From NCBI RefSeq assembly GCF_910592395.1, contig NC_088317.1:13828001-13892000 (forward strand): a DNA stretch of 64,000 nucleotides, read 5' to 3'. The first letter of the stretch is position 1, and each line of letters opens with the position of its first letter. The position numbers and the translations under genes are program-made. Source of the stretch: Lineus longissimus. Lineage: Eukaryota; Nemertea; Pilidiophora; Heteronemertea; Lineidae. Shown here one piece after another: positions 10,801-21,433 of this stretch. The notes below the pieces were generated by a model. It did not search any database. It was not told the DNA's origin and saw only the letters and a list, made by a program, of their open reading frames with translations.

Positions 10801-13800
10801 GTGCAGTTGTATTTTAAATAGAGAGGTTATCCTCAATAGAGTGGTGTATGCTAAAGGGAGGTTCCACTGTAGTGCAAGTGATTAAGATGAAATAGACACT
10901 GTGGTTTTACCATTACCAAACGTATTTTCCAGCAACCCTTTAATGGCAACGCGACGGTCAGAGAGCTGGGCTGCTCAGGGGCCAAGGAGGGCCAGAGACA
11001 GACTGTGAGCACCGTAAAGATAGTAATGAGGACAGACATGGATAAGGAAAGAAAGGAATATGACATTTCGTGTACGGCAGAAAACATTATTGGGGAGCCA
11101 CAAGTTTCAAAGACAATAGCTTGCAAAAATGTTGGTAAGCATCTTACAATTGATTTGCGTTATATTATAGCGTTATTGATTTTTCGTGATCTCCCTCAAT
11201 GTTTATTTCAGTTCTGTCGGGTCAACACTAATCATGGTGAAAGTCTAAAAATGGAAAGAACTTAGTTTCAGAAAGTGGAGACAGGTTTTTGTGATAGTAC
11301 TCAGAGAAACAACCTATTATAATAACACGAACCCCGGGATGATCAGGTATGCGCAATACTCTGAATTAGGAATATGGCCTCCAACGAATGTCTGTGGTTT
11401 TCATTACGTCCTTCTTTTGATGACATTTTACGATGTCGCTGTAACTTCGAATAAACATGAGGTAATCCTTTGACACTGAACATGATTTGCACACTTTTAT
11501 GCAATTAAGATGATTGTGACAATGAAGCGAAACTTTATAAAATCAAAATTTCTTTACGACAAGTATCCACACCTGAGTACTTTTATGAAACATACTAGGA
11601 CAGTTGACCATGGGCACTCGCCCGCTGTTCATCCTGCAGCTCCACCTCATGGGCTAACCAATGGCGAAACGTCCTTGGATTAATGTCGGTAGCTCGGGCA
11701 AATGTCGTTGCAATTCTTGCGAATGCATGGCCAGGAAGATGGGCCTCCGCAAGATCATCCAGAAAATGTATTATCTCATTCGAAGAATACGCGTGATGGC
11801 GGCGGCGAGGGCGAACGGGCATGTCGTCCATGTCATCGGCAGGGGCGGGATCCTCTAACTGCAGGAAAACGACATTTCCCCGAGCTACCGACATTAATCC
11901 AAGTTCCTAGTTCGGAGTATTACGCATACCTAGTTAATATGCTCAGTTAGATGGTGGGACACCTATCAATCTCCATGAACCAGCCAAAATTGATATTCAA
12001 AACTACCCTAATGGGACAAGCTATAGTCCCTTTAACTGCCAGTGATTTACACTGGTAGAGCTCTCTACGACCATTAAAGCTGAATTGCATGCACAAAACC
12101 AGAGCACCCAATGCGGCAATAGTAAGAAATTCAAACGACCGAAAGGCCCTTCTGAATACGGCCTGAAACATGATAGACCTCCAATGATTCGATGCGCTTG
12201 ATTTCACAAACCAGCAAGCCGTGGGACGATGCGGACCCTCGCAGAGAATTCTGGAAGGAAAAAAATGAAAAGGTCCTCGCACCGGAACTCGAACTCGAGA
12301 CCTCTGGTTTTATTTGCCAACACTCTTATCCTCTAGGCCACTGGGCTGCTTGAACTGCTTGTCGTTTTATACGCCTTTATAGAATGTGCAAACATTTGTG
12401 CGTAATCTTTGTTCAACATCTTTGAGCGGCTTCCAGTGAGCAATCCCAGAAAGAAAGTCATTTTTTCTTTGCTGTGCGTGATTATGTATGCGGAGTCTTC
12501 GTTTTCTCTTAGCAATGTTCACCTTTGTCTTGGTATCTTCTTCTATTACATGTACTTGAGAAAATTTCTGGTTCATCTCTCAAAATTAAGCATAATCGCC
12601 ATTCATATAAGGTATATTTGCTGGCAGCAGCTTACAAGAAAGTCCCCCTAGCTCAGACGGTTAGAGCGTTCGCATTCTGAGCCCGAGTTCCCAGGTTCGA
12701 ATCCCTGGAGAAGATTTAGTTTTTTTCTCTTCCACAATTCTCTGAGACCTTCCGCATCGTCCTGTGGCTTGCTGGTTTTTGAAATCAAGCGCATCGAAGC
12801 ATTGGAGGTCTATCATGTTTCAGGCCGTATTCAGAAGGACCTTTCGATCGTTTGAATTTCTTACTATTGCCGCATGGGACGCTCTGGTTTTGTGCATGCA
12901 GTTCAGCTTTAAGGCAAATATATGCTCGGTTAGATGCTGGCGCCACCTATCCATCCCCATGAACTTAGCCAACTTAATATTCAGAACTCCCCTTCCTGCC
13001 ATGTGACACGATAATAGTCCCTTTAACTGGCAGTAAGTCACCTGTAACTAAAAATAGCATACCATCATTTGCATACTTTCGCTTCGGCTGCCAGTCCATA
13101 TTATAAAACAACCTCCACATCCGGGATCTACTGGCTTAGCAATCAAAATGGCTGCACCACTAGACCCTGGATACTCTTGTACGTCATATCGCTCGCCACC
13201 GCCAGAATCTGGGGCTGACGTATATGGTAGGCCGTAGGGGACATTAATGCCGATTTAAGTTCTAGAACATAATTATTTATTGTCTAGCACGTAAATCAGC
13301 CTATTACAGAGCAGGAATTTAGTTCTAGCACGTTAATCAACCAATTGCTGACCAGGAATAATGGTCTAGCACATAAATCAGCCTATCACAGTGCAGGAAT
13401 TAAGTTCTAGCACGTTAATCAACCAATCGCTGACCAGGAATAATGGTCAAGCACATAAATAGCTATGGTGATTGGCATAAATTCATTACGGTCTAGAACA
13501 TAAATCAGCCAATTGCAACCATCGTTTCAAAAAATTGTCTACTTCGGATATCTTGGTGATTTTCCGGGCGCACTCGTGGTGTGTTATCTGCGGCCATATT
13601 GGATTAAATTGTCAAAACTTTTCAGTTCACCAAATCTCAGCCTGTAAATTATGAAATGGCGCGCCGCCTGAATGATATTCACCAATTTTACGATAATTTT
13701 CGAAGCAGCGTGAATGCTTGTTGTAAAATAAACTGAGCTGCCTGTGATACTTTTTTGGCACGCGGGAAATATGAAATGTTCGAAACGATGGTTGCCATTG

Positions 13801-16351
13801 GCTGATTTATGTTCTAGACCGTAATGAATTTATGTCCAACACCGCCCTCATGCCAATCACCATAGCTATTTATGTGCTAGACCATTATTCCTGGTCAGCG
13901 ATTGGTTGATTAACGTGCTAGAACTTAACTCCTGCACTGTGATAGGCTGATTTATGAGCTAGACCATTATTCCTGGTCACCGATTGGTTGATTAACGTGC
14001 TAGAACTAAATTCCTGCTCTGTGATAGGCTGATTTACGTGCTAGACCATTATTCCTGGTCACCGATTGGTTGATTAACGTGCTAGAACTAAATTCCTGCT
14101 CTGTGATAGGCTGATTTACGTGCTAGACCATTATTCCTGGTCACCGATTGGTTGATTAACGTGCTAGAACTAAATTCCTGCTCTGTGATAGGCTGATTTA
14201 CGTGCTGACAATAAATAATTATGTTCTAGAACTTAAATCGGCATTAATGTCCCCTACGGCCTACCATAGACGTAGTATGTTTGACCTATGACCCGTCTAT
14301 TCGGGCACTACGTGTCAGCACTGTTTCAACATGACCAGAAACCGTTTGTAGCCGACCAAATGATTGTAGAATTAAGCAATTATCTCAGGGTTAATACAGA
14401 TAAAGATGCCTTATACTTCAATATAACTAGAAGCCTGACGGCCTGAATAGCTACGCTGGCGGAATTGAATAGAATGACAAGATTGAACAAGTAGTGTAAT
14501 GCCAGAGTGCCACGCCTATTCTGGGGAAAACTAGTGGTTTTTGTCGTCATGGCGACGTTTGCCCATATTTGGAAGCGATTCTTCCGGGAGATAATTTATA
14601 GGGGTTCTTGTAGAGACCCGCCCACAGAAGAAGAATCGGTCAGATATGACAGTAGTATAGGTTTATGGTAGATAGAGAATAGGGAGATGTGGACAGACTA
14701 GATGGAATCAAGCGTAGACAAATGGTCGTTAGGGTGGATGACAGTTGTGAAGGTTTTATTTTAATTGAAGGAGTTGATGGGTTCTTTAGTCACAGCCACT
14801 CTTTAATACCTTCAGTTTGATAACAAACATGACTACCTTTGCTCCAACTGTATTTAAGCAGGTCAGCGCAAAACTGCTCTTTCAGTGCCTTTAGTTTGAT
14901 ACCATTAACACGACTGCCTTCCTCTAACGGTGTTTAAGGTGTTTTACATCAACATCTCACTTGATTGTGACAACCTGCTATGATGCAGTCTCTCACATCA
15001 CGCTCTTATATCAATCAGGCTTCAACGCAGGCTCTTGCCTGGATGTGAGTGATCCAAATAATGACCAACTTGGCTCTGATGGTCCTTAATTAATGTCTCT
15101 TGTAAGTCCCATACCAGATGCACTCATGTGTGACATGTAAAGGGTCCATGGAAAGGAGTTAATTAGTATTCTTAGGGTTACTCTGGGTGTTTGCATCACA
15201 CCTCATTAACCCCATTCAATTGAGGCCTTTGATCTTAAATTGTTTACTTTGGGAAGACCTAGTTTTTTTCATAGGTTTTATGGAAATCCGACCTTTTGGA
15301 CAAAGTTGGGGGAAAGTCGGACAATGTCGGATAAATGTCGGATAAATCAGGAATAAGTTAGAGAATCCGTTAATACGTCGGAAAAAGCTTCCCACTAGTG
15401 ACAGCAACACTACTTTGCCTGGCGAGACCGCTGGATTGACTCGTAGATGATAGACTGCATCATCCTGTAAAAATGAGAACAATAACACTTTTTAAAAACA
15501 AACACAATCAATATAAGATAAGACTGTCCACTCACAGATAACCCTGTTCGATATTTATTATTGACATTCCCGATTATTTTACAAAAACAATGATAGTCTG
15601 TGCGAAACTCTGAGAAGATATACAACATGTATGGCTAGCTGTTCATATTAATAGCGGTACGGTAAAACACAAATGTACAAAACTTGTATGGAAAATTAGT
15701 GAACTGGAGGGGAGGGGGGGGGATATAAAATAGATATTGATGTCTTAAATAGTTTATGACTTATTTTTTCTTTACAGCGTCGTGGCAAGAAACTCCCATA
15801 AAGACTGCAAATACTGGGATAACAGTGGTGTTAGCCGTGTTGCTTGCCATATCAGTGATCATCTGCTTTGTTCTGCTCATAAAGCATGCTAAGAGAAAGA
15901 GTGAGTTTTTTCAGATGATTTTTGTTGAAGCTTTCTGGCACTTTCCCTAACGCTTTACTGTTGCATATTCTGCTCAGTAGCTGTACATGTACACCCGATC
16001 TGAAAAGATAGATTGATTAGGCACTTAAAAGGGCACGACGTTCATGTTCACTGATAGGCCAGGCAATTGGAAATGAAGTTGCATACAACACGTACGATTG
16101 TAGTCGTTACTCGGGTGGTCGCCGTCTGGGGTTCCCCTGTATACACAATGCAATAGTGCACCCATCGTGCATGCATTGTTGCTGAAACGTTGCATACGCA
16201 ACGGCAACGTTGAAATTTATCTTCAGTTTTAGGAATTTAGGCGATTGTAATTTTTAAAATTCGTTTTTTAATTTAATATTTTTAAGGAACGCCCTGTTGT
16301 AGAGGGAAAAAGAAGAAGGGAAAGTTTCTAGCTGGTGACTCCGAAAACTGA
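7491..16351 (+). CDS. Immunoglobulin-superfamily membrane receptor (5 exons, first exon missing)
   Basis: Five exons with GT..AG borders join in compatible phase: 7491-7817 (1-1), 10351-10487 (1-0), 10933-11134 (0-1), 15778-15900 (1-1), 16287-16351 (1-stop). The product has a V-like Ig domain (B-strand Cys in CTLWC, C-strand Trp in INWQ, F-strand WADNGEYRC). A C2-like domain split by a phase-0 intron follows (LTCTTNC, then NISWF, then YDISCTAEN). After it come a single membrane helix (about 20 residues, GITVVLAVLLAISVIICFVL) and a short basic tail with paired cysteines (TPCCRGKKKK). This is the layout of a type I surface receptor or adhesion molecule such as B7-, nectin- or CADM-like proteins. 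The ligand cannot be inferred. The signal-peptide exon, expected to end in phase 1, was not found with confidence. An AATAAA at 16952 would fit the 3' end. Confidence 0.7.
8218..8318 (+). repeat. Dispersed repeat, copy 2 (first at 1545-1645)
   Basis: Same orientation and block order as 1545-1645. It lies directly upstream of direct repeat copy B. Confidence 0.7.
8371..8818 (+). repeat. Direct repeat, copy B, downstream of the Ig V exon
   Basis: Continuous 448-bp copy of the repeat that is interrupted at 6517-7119. It shows that the 150-bp segment at 6693-6843 is an insertion into copy A or a deletion from copy B. Confidence 0.85.
8829..10187. mobile_element. Candidate inverted-repeat element in Ig receptor intron 1
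   Basis: A 19-bp perfect inverted repeat, GGCCATTCTCCAATCATGG at 8829-8847 and its complement at 10169-10187. Just inside it on both sides are CGCTAAACC-type repeats (8925-8975 and 10100-10140). No transposase and no clear target duplication are seen, so the exact borders are uncertain. Confidence 0.4.
10351..10487 (+). CDS. Ig receptor exon: C2-like domain, first half
   Basis: Acceptor TTGTCTGTTTTCAG, donor GTAAGT; enters in phase 1 and leaves in phase 0. It contains the B-strand cysteines (LTCTTNCAS), the P-x-P turn and the C-strand Trp (NISWF), as in C2-set domains. Confidence 0.75.
10488..10932 (+). other. Intron 2 of the Ig receptor
   Basis: Phase-0 intron that splits the C2-like domain. 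No other feature is seen in it. Confidence 0.6.
10933..11134 (+). CDS. Ig receptor exon: C2-like domain, second half
   Basis: Acceptor TATTTTCCAG, donor GTAAGC; enters in phase 0, matching the preceding exon, and leaves in phase 1. It has an N-glycosylation sequon (NAT), a strand E-like stretch (TVSTVKIVM) and the F-strand Cys (YDISCTAEN). Confidence 0.75.
11595..11894 (-). pseudogene. Pogo-like transposase N-terminal HTH fragment
   Basis: A 99-residue frame with a helix-turn-helix pattern like the N-terminal DNA-binding domain of pogo/CENP-B-type transposases (ARIATTFARATDINPRTF followed by RHWLAHEVEL). The same I-(D/N)-P-R-T-F-x-x-W signature recurs in the HTH fragment at 30200-30469. No CENP-B HTH or DDE region follows downstream on this strand before unrelated SINE sequence. 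It is therefore a truncated relic inside intron 3 of the Ig receptor. An acidic stretch (DPAPADDMDDM) precedes the HTH. Confidence 0.5.
11948..12350 (-). mobile_element. tRNA-derived SINE, copy 1
   Basis: Read on the minus strand it begins at about 12350 with a tRNA-like head: A-box-like TGGCCTAGAGGATAAGAG and B-box-like GAGTTCGAGTTCC. A body follows that matches 12720-12910 (for example GGCTTGCTGGTT and GTCTATCATGTTTCAGGCC). It lies head-to-head with copy 2. Confidence 0.65.
12642..13040 (+). mobile_element. tRNA-derived SINE, copy 2
   Basis: The head at about 12650-12712 has an A-box (TAGCTCAGACGGTTAGAGCG) and a B-box (GGTTCGAATCC). The acceptor stem does not pair (GTCCCCC against GGAGAAG) and the anticodon stem is broken, so this is not a functional tRNA gene. 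The body matches copy 1 in inverse orientation, but the last ~120 bp (12918-13040) match 11937-12055 in the same orientation. That tail may be a separate small repeat. Confidence 0.65.
13090..14400 (-). repeat. Background repeat, copy A, split by a foldback element
   Basis: 13090-13222 and 14269-14400 together match, in reverse complement, 27446-27602 and 19165-19284. Shared blocks include GCACTACGTGTC, GACGGGTCATAGGTCAAAC (inverse) and TCTAGTGGTGCAGCCATTTT (inverse). Copy A is interrupted by the element at 13223-14268; copy B is interrupted by the BEL/Pao element. Confidence 0.8.
13223..14268. mobile_element. Foldback element, 1046 bp, with 6-bp target duplication GACGTA
   Basis: The ends are TATGGTAGGCCG and its complement CGGCCTACCATA. 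Both sides carry GACGTA (13217-13222 and 14269-14274), and the matching empty site in background copy B (near 27483) carries it once. The arms (to about 13530 and from about 13785) are inverted copies built from about 41-bp tandem units, such as GTTCTAGCACGTTAATCAAC and GTCTAGCACATAAATCAGCC. The core of about 250 bp has no open frame. It is a non-autonomous palindromic DNA transposon; the superfamily is not identified. Confidence 0.85.
14401..15777 (+). other. Rest of Ig receptor intron 3, no gene seen
   Basis: No frame with family resemblance on either strand. A G-run lies at 15711-15721 and a pyrimidine-rich acceptor precedes the membrane exon. Confidence 0.4.
15778..15900 (+). CDS. Ig receptor exon: transmembrane segment
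   Basis: Acceptor TTTTTTCTTTACAG, donor GTGAGT; phase 1 at both ends. It codes for a short juxtamembrane stalk, a helix of about 22 hydrophobic residues (GITVVLAVLLAISVIICFVL) and a basic stop-transfer sequence (KHAKRK). The phase matches the C2 exon 4.6 kb upstream. Confidence 0.75.
16287..16351 (+). CDS. Ig receptor candidate terminal exon, cytoplasmic tail
   Basis: The acceptor is AATATTTTTAAG. Entering in phase 1, as the membrane exon requires, it reads RTPCCRGKKKKGKFLAGDSE and then Asn and a TGA stop. The two cysteines next to the membrane are possible palmitoylation sites and the lysine run could bind acidic lipids. The alternative exon at 17821 gives only eight residues in the required phase. 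Confidence 0.45.
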
Positions 16352-16951
16352 TTTTTCCAAATTGTGAGTTATTGTTAGTAATGTCTAAAATATAGTTTCC
16401 CCGCGCTGATTATACTAGTCATTATGCGCACATTAAATGTCGTCCTAAACAGGAAACTATAGGTTTGCTGTAACAGTGTTACTTGGCAGCGAAAATTTAC
16501 TACGGCTATTATAAATGTACTTATAAATGTATAACGCAACTTAAAACAAATAGTGAGTGTTCAACTGTGATTTTATATTAATTACCGTAGCTATAGGCCT
16601 GCAAATTCGGATTTCAAGCTGAACTACCTGGTAGTATCACAGTCATGTCCTAGCTGCATGTATTGAGCCACCCTCAAATACCAGGGTCAGCTGTATGCTT
16701 CTCCCCTCACACACACCACGGTCCCTCAAACCGATGATTATTCGCGGGATGAGGTGGAATCTCCCCGATTATTTTCCCTTTCAACTCGATCACTTTTGAT
16801 TCTGTAAACAATCATCGCATCGTACGCACACTCTCTTATTGGTTGAAATTCCTAACACTGAGGCGAACACTGCGAGAAATTGTTCTTATTACAAGAACGT
16901 GTAAGATCCTGTCAGATGTTTTTATCCTCCCCTGCTATCGATATATCGGTA

Positions 16952-16957
16952 AATAAA
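16952..16957 (+). terminator. Candidate poly(A) signal of the Ig receptor gene
   Basis: The first AATAAA downstream of the proposed stop codon, about 600 bp away and followed by a T/A-rich stretch. Confidence 0.3.
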
Positions 16958-17269
16958 AAAGCAGCAGTTTTAGTGGATATAAAGACAAAGAATGAACAAA
17001 AAATGGAGAAAAAAATGAACGAATCTTAGTATAACTAGAAAGAGATTTGTATTTATCCGAAACGGTTTCTGAGACACAATAATTGTGTGCATATTTTACC
17101 CGAACGGCAGGGGATGCTGTGACGTAGGAGAACAGCCGGAAATCCTGCCGGGAGATGGTTCTGTGCAGCAAATCAACTCGATAAATGACGATTGAAAGGC
17201 AATGAAGCGGAGGATGGTATTCAGCTCTCATGTCTCATATTACCATTTGGTCATCTCTACCTATAAGTA

Positions 17270-17430
17270 CCAACTGACTCATGGGTGAAGTTTACCAAGT
17301 AGGGCTTAGTGCTTTGCTCAAGAACACAAAGATAAAATAGCTATGACCTTTCCAAGAGTCGAACCCGCGACATCCTTATCATAAGCCCGGTGCTCTAATC
17401 TCCATCTTGTCTATGCCACTACGCTCAGGT
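17270..17430 (-). mobile_element. tRNA-derived SINE fragment
   Basis: The minus strand from 17430 reads a tRNA-like head with a B-box (GCGGGTTCGACTCTTGG). The plus-strand body includes GTGCTTTGCTCAAGAACACA, a motif frequent in deuterostome and fish SINE bodies. The acceptor stem is not preserved. Confidence 0.5.
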
Positions 17431-19164
17431 AATGGTACAAGTGAAAGAGTACTCAAATAGATAGCAGAATGGTTTATCTGATCCAAAAACTGTCATCTGC
17501 ATGAACACAACTGTGACAGCCAACAGTTAGCACGCTAGGTTATGCCATACACGATGTCATTATCAGTGAGATGATTAATTTCCCTCACTCTAACGGCAGA
17601 AATACGTTTCTGAAGACAAATTAAAACAACCTTTCTCACTGTAAAATGAGCACATCACTCTTATATCTGACTTCTAATTTCCAACAAATATCAGCATTTG
17701 TTTAAGACTCGGTCATCCCACTCGATCTTTAGAATGTTCCTTTAGCCATGTTAACATCTATTCATACAAAACTCTGGATCGAGTCTGCGTGTGCTATCAT
17801 GTGTCTTTCATATTTTCCAGGTTATTTCATCAAGGGAAGCTCATGAAGATGAACATTCGGATCCTCGACAATGTGAAAGAATGCGAAGGCATACCATACA
17901 CCGCAAAATGTAGCAAATGTAGCAAATTACAGAAATTACAGAAAGCTTTGTGGTGTTCGGTTCACGGCGTAGCCAGGGGGCCACTCCTCTTCAGTGGCCG
18001 CGTTATAACGACTGACGTCGAACATTTCCTGGAGGAGTTGAGAATCGAAACGTTCCCGAAAGCATATCGAGCTGGTGACTTCGGTTTGTAGCTCAGCTGA
18101 CAAAGTCAGCGGGGCTAGTTCAATAGCTATTCGAATGGTGTCTATCCTTCCATCCTTCCATCCATCCATGTATCTATCCATCCATCCATCCATACGTGGA
18201 CAAAATCGGGCATTTTGTAACCATTAGACATAGGCACTTTAAATCTCGGACTTAACATGAACAGCACAAGAAATGCCGCTGACAAAAAAATTAGCGCGGT
18301 TCGACTCAAATTCAGCTAACCAGGGGGCAAAAAGCCTAAATTACAAAACTGTTTTTTGTCGTTTCATTCCAGCAGATAGAAGCTTGAAATAAAGTTGTGG
18401 AGGTCTGCGTGATATAGAAGTTTTGATATAAAATAGATTAGTTTCGATATATATCACCAGTTGGCGGTACTGAACAAAAATGTGACCCACCACGACAAAA
18501 TGAGTCACTTTTTGAACAGAATAATAATAATAAATACCGGATATTATAGTGCCTTGTACATGCTAAGCATGCTCCAAGGCACTTTACAATGGAGTTAGAA
18601 GCAAATATTTGGATTTAAAACAGTTTGATAGTGGTAAGAGTCTCTGAAACAGATTCAATGAAAAATGTTGCCTCTTTTCACAGCTTGTTTTTCTAGTCCA
18701 AGCTCTTGCTGTCCATCCTTGATGATTCAGCAGTCAATATGTTTAATTATTTTACATTTTCACACACAATTTATTTAGACATCATGCTTTTTTTGGCCAC
18801 AAAACTGGGTTTAATTTATGCACAAGCATACTAAACGATCATGTGCTAAGTCACTGTCACGTGATACCTAAAGTTGTCGAATGGCGGCAGAGTATCTGAT
18901 CTAAAACGACCTCGTTTACCCAGGGGTCATTGCGCGCTCCTATGGTCACTTGCACTACTCCTGGTATCATGTTGAGCTGAAACATATTTGACTGCTCAAC
19001 GAATAATGTTTGACATGCAAATAAGATGTAAAAAATGTTTTGACACTTGGCATATTCATGGCATATTGAATCGGCGAAAAGGGCGACTTATCAGTCAGCA
19101 CGTGTTACAAATGCCAATCTCTCGAGCACTGTGAAAATACTATTTCCAAATCCCCTTTGATAAT
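17431..19164. other. Repeat-bearing intergenic stretch, no gene seen
   Basis: Includes a (CATC)n microsatellite at about 18146-18196. At 18523-18620 there is a short palindromic repeat with AATAATAATAAATACCGGAT followed by AGTGCCTTG..CAAGGCACT, a type dispersed in many marine invertebrate genomes. An acceptor-like TTTTCCAG at 17813-17820 precedes an open frame with no family resemblance. Confidence 0.45.
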
Positions 19165-19284
19165 TAGTTTTTATGTTTAAGTAAGGCTTCTTTATCTATA
19201 TTTACCCTCAGATAATTGCTCAATTTTACAATTATTTGGTCGGCTACAAACGGCTTTGTTCGTGATGAAACAGTGCTGGCACGT
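19165..19284 (+). repeat. Background repeat, copy B, left part
   Basis: Matches the reverse complement of 14275-14400 (for example GATAATTGCT and TTTGGTCGGCTACAAACGG). Together with 27446-27602 it forms one repeat copy split by the BEL/Pao insertion. Confidence 0.8.
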
Positions 19285-19522
19285 TGTCGCATTGGGACAA
19301 CCTGTATAAGTTTAGTTTTTTGGGACACACTGTAGTTCAAGGTAATTAGCATAGGTGGCAGCACTGGGGGGAGTGTGTTGAGAAAAAATGATGGAGGACA
19401 TCTGAGATGCTGTGAGCACATGAAGAAAAGAAACCTGAATATTATGATGAGAAGATGAATATAGACAGTTTTATTGAATTACAAGAGTTAGAGTTGAGTA
19501 ATTATACAGTCCTACCCCGACA
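19285..19522 (+). repeat. BEL/Pao 5' LTR
   Basis: 238 bp, TG..CA termini, apparently identical to 27208-27445. It should carry the promoter. The bases after it (TTAGGTCTCTTACCGACCGG) hold the primer-binding site, but I cannot assign the tRNA. Confidence 0.95.
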
Positions 19523-21433
19523 TTAGGTCTCTTACCGACCGGATAGTGGAGCAGTGAGGTGACATTTGAGAACTGTAAAAAGTGAGAAACCATGTGCTAT
19601 CCATGTACATTTTGTACAGAGTTGGCCTGTGCATTTGGCCTATGCTAGTATGCTGCTCAGTGCAAATGCATATGCATGCTGAAATCATCCAAATGAAGGA
19701 CTGCTGTTGCAATTTGGATGCCGTTAAGACGACAAGAGAACATTAATTGTGCTGTCCCTCCATCAACCTTGGATTTTGGAACACCACGTCAGTTCAAATC
19801 CGAGTGAGCTTTGAGCACAGGCAGCATGCTGAGGAAGAGTCAAGTGACATTCAAAGTCCAGTTGTATGTCACATCGATGGTCGCGGATTGTCGAATTCCT
19901 GTCGTTGCTGATCCCACCAACGCTTGAGTTTCGTCGAGTCACCGAGTCGGAGAACACTGTCGAGTTGTCGTGTTCTCAACATCCCAGCATTGTCGAGTAG
20001 CTGGTACATCGTCGATGAGCATCATTCGCACATCATTTGCCAAATTCGTGGCTGATGTGATCCTACACAAGAGTGTGTTGAGCGTCTAACGAGTCGAGTC
20101 GGAGAACACTGTCGAGTAATTGTGTTCTCAAAGCCAGACGATCAACGAGTTTCTTCGTTCCTCGTCCCTGTGTGAGAACTGTCGTTCTCAACATCGAGCA
20201 ATCGTCGATAGCTGTTAGCATCGTCGTCATCTTTGAGCATCGTCAATTTATGCTCAATATCCGAGTAACACTTCCACCCAAGTTCAAGGTCATCCGATGT
20301 CCATGCCGTGCTGCATTGATGAACTGAACTGTTTGAACCGAGCACCAGCCTCTGATTCCAAGAGACATTACCGAGTTAGCGAGTCACCATCTTCCAAGGA
20401 CTGCTACATTCCAGCTTTGTGCATTGTTGTCACACACATGATATGCATGAACTAATATTTGAATTCTCTTTCAGATATTGAGTAAATTTATGAACTTTGC
20501 CTAGTATTTGGTATAGAAGTTGGCCTTTTACTGTGGGATTTCATTGTACATGTACATTGTAACTGTGTCTTGAGTTTTTGAGCATCTAGTCTAGGTTTGA
20601 GTAGGCCTTTGTACTAGAATCACCACATGAGTCTATGCTTTAGGTTGTAAGTTGACCTACTGCATACTACGAGTTATGAGTATTTCTTCTGACTAAAAGC
20701 TGTATTTGGTCTTGAGAATCTTCGCTGCAGTTACAGGTTGTAATTTGACCTTGCTGCACACTAACTTGAGTTGAGTTTGAGAATCTTCGCTGCAGTTACA
20801 GGTTGTAATTTGACCTTGCTGCACGCTATCTTGAGTCGAGATTGAGAATCTTCGCTGTAAGTAGAGGTTGTAATTTGACCTTGCTACACGCCAACATCGA
20901 GTTGAGTTTAGAGTCTCACTGTGGGTTTTGAGTGACCTTACAGTGTTAGCAAGTTTACCACATCAGTGTTAAGTGGAGAATTTGCGTCTTTCTTGAGTAG
21001 AACACACGAGTTGTTGTTACGTTGTCATGCTTATGAGTAGGCCTTGGTGAAACTTGGAATATCACTTTGCGAGTTCATAACACCCAACGTGTACGGTGTT
21101 AGCAGTGCCAATTCATCTTGCATATTTTAGTTGCATTTCAAGCCAACTTCTATGCTACCATTTGTATTGTCGCTTTCATGTGTTCACAGCTACACTTTTC
21201 CTAAGGTTCTATTTTGCAACGTTTCATCTGAGTTTATCTGGGGTTTGAGAAATTTCTTGTGCTGCCCTCTATGCTGTTCATGATACTACAGGGTTGAGTT
21301 CATGTCATATTGACACAGGGAATTTATCAACTGGCTGAAATTCCAAGGGTTTAGATTGCTACTGTGCTTATTTCAGTCATTCTCTCTGAGATCTGAGTTT
21401 TTTGAGTTTTGAGTTTTGAGTAAAACTGCAACC
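19523..21433 (+). other. BEL/Pao leader, non-coding
   Basis: A 1.9-kb leader between LTR and Gag with many short frames but no long one. It has short internal repeats: CGAGTCGGAGAACACTGTCG at about 19940 and 20097, and three units at about 20715-20885 sharing GAATCTTCGCTG and GGTTGTAATTTGACCTTGCT. This is unusually long for a BEL leader. Confidence 0.7.

Noticed and set aside
12642-12720. tRNA gene
   Set aside because: The A and B boxes are good, but the acceptor and anticodon stems do not pair and the sequence continues into a repeated SINE body.
17821-17852. Alternative last exon of the Ig receptor
   Set aside because: A good acceptor, but in the phase required by the membrane exon it ends after eight residues; 16287-16351 gives a better tail. 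Not excluded.
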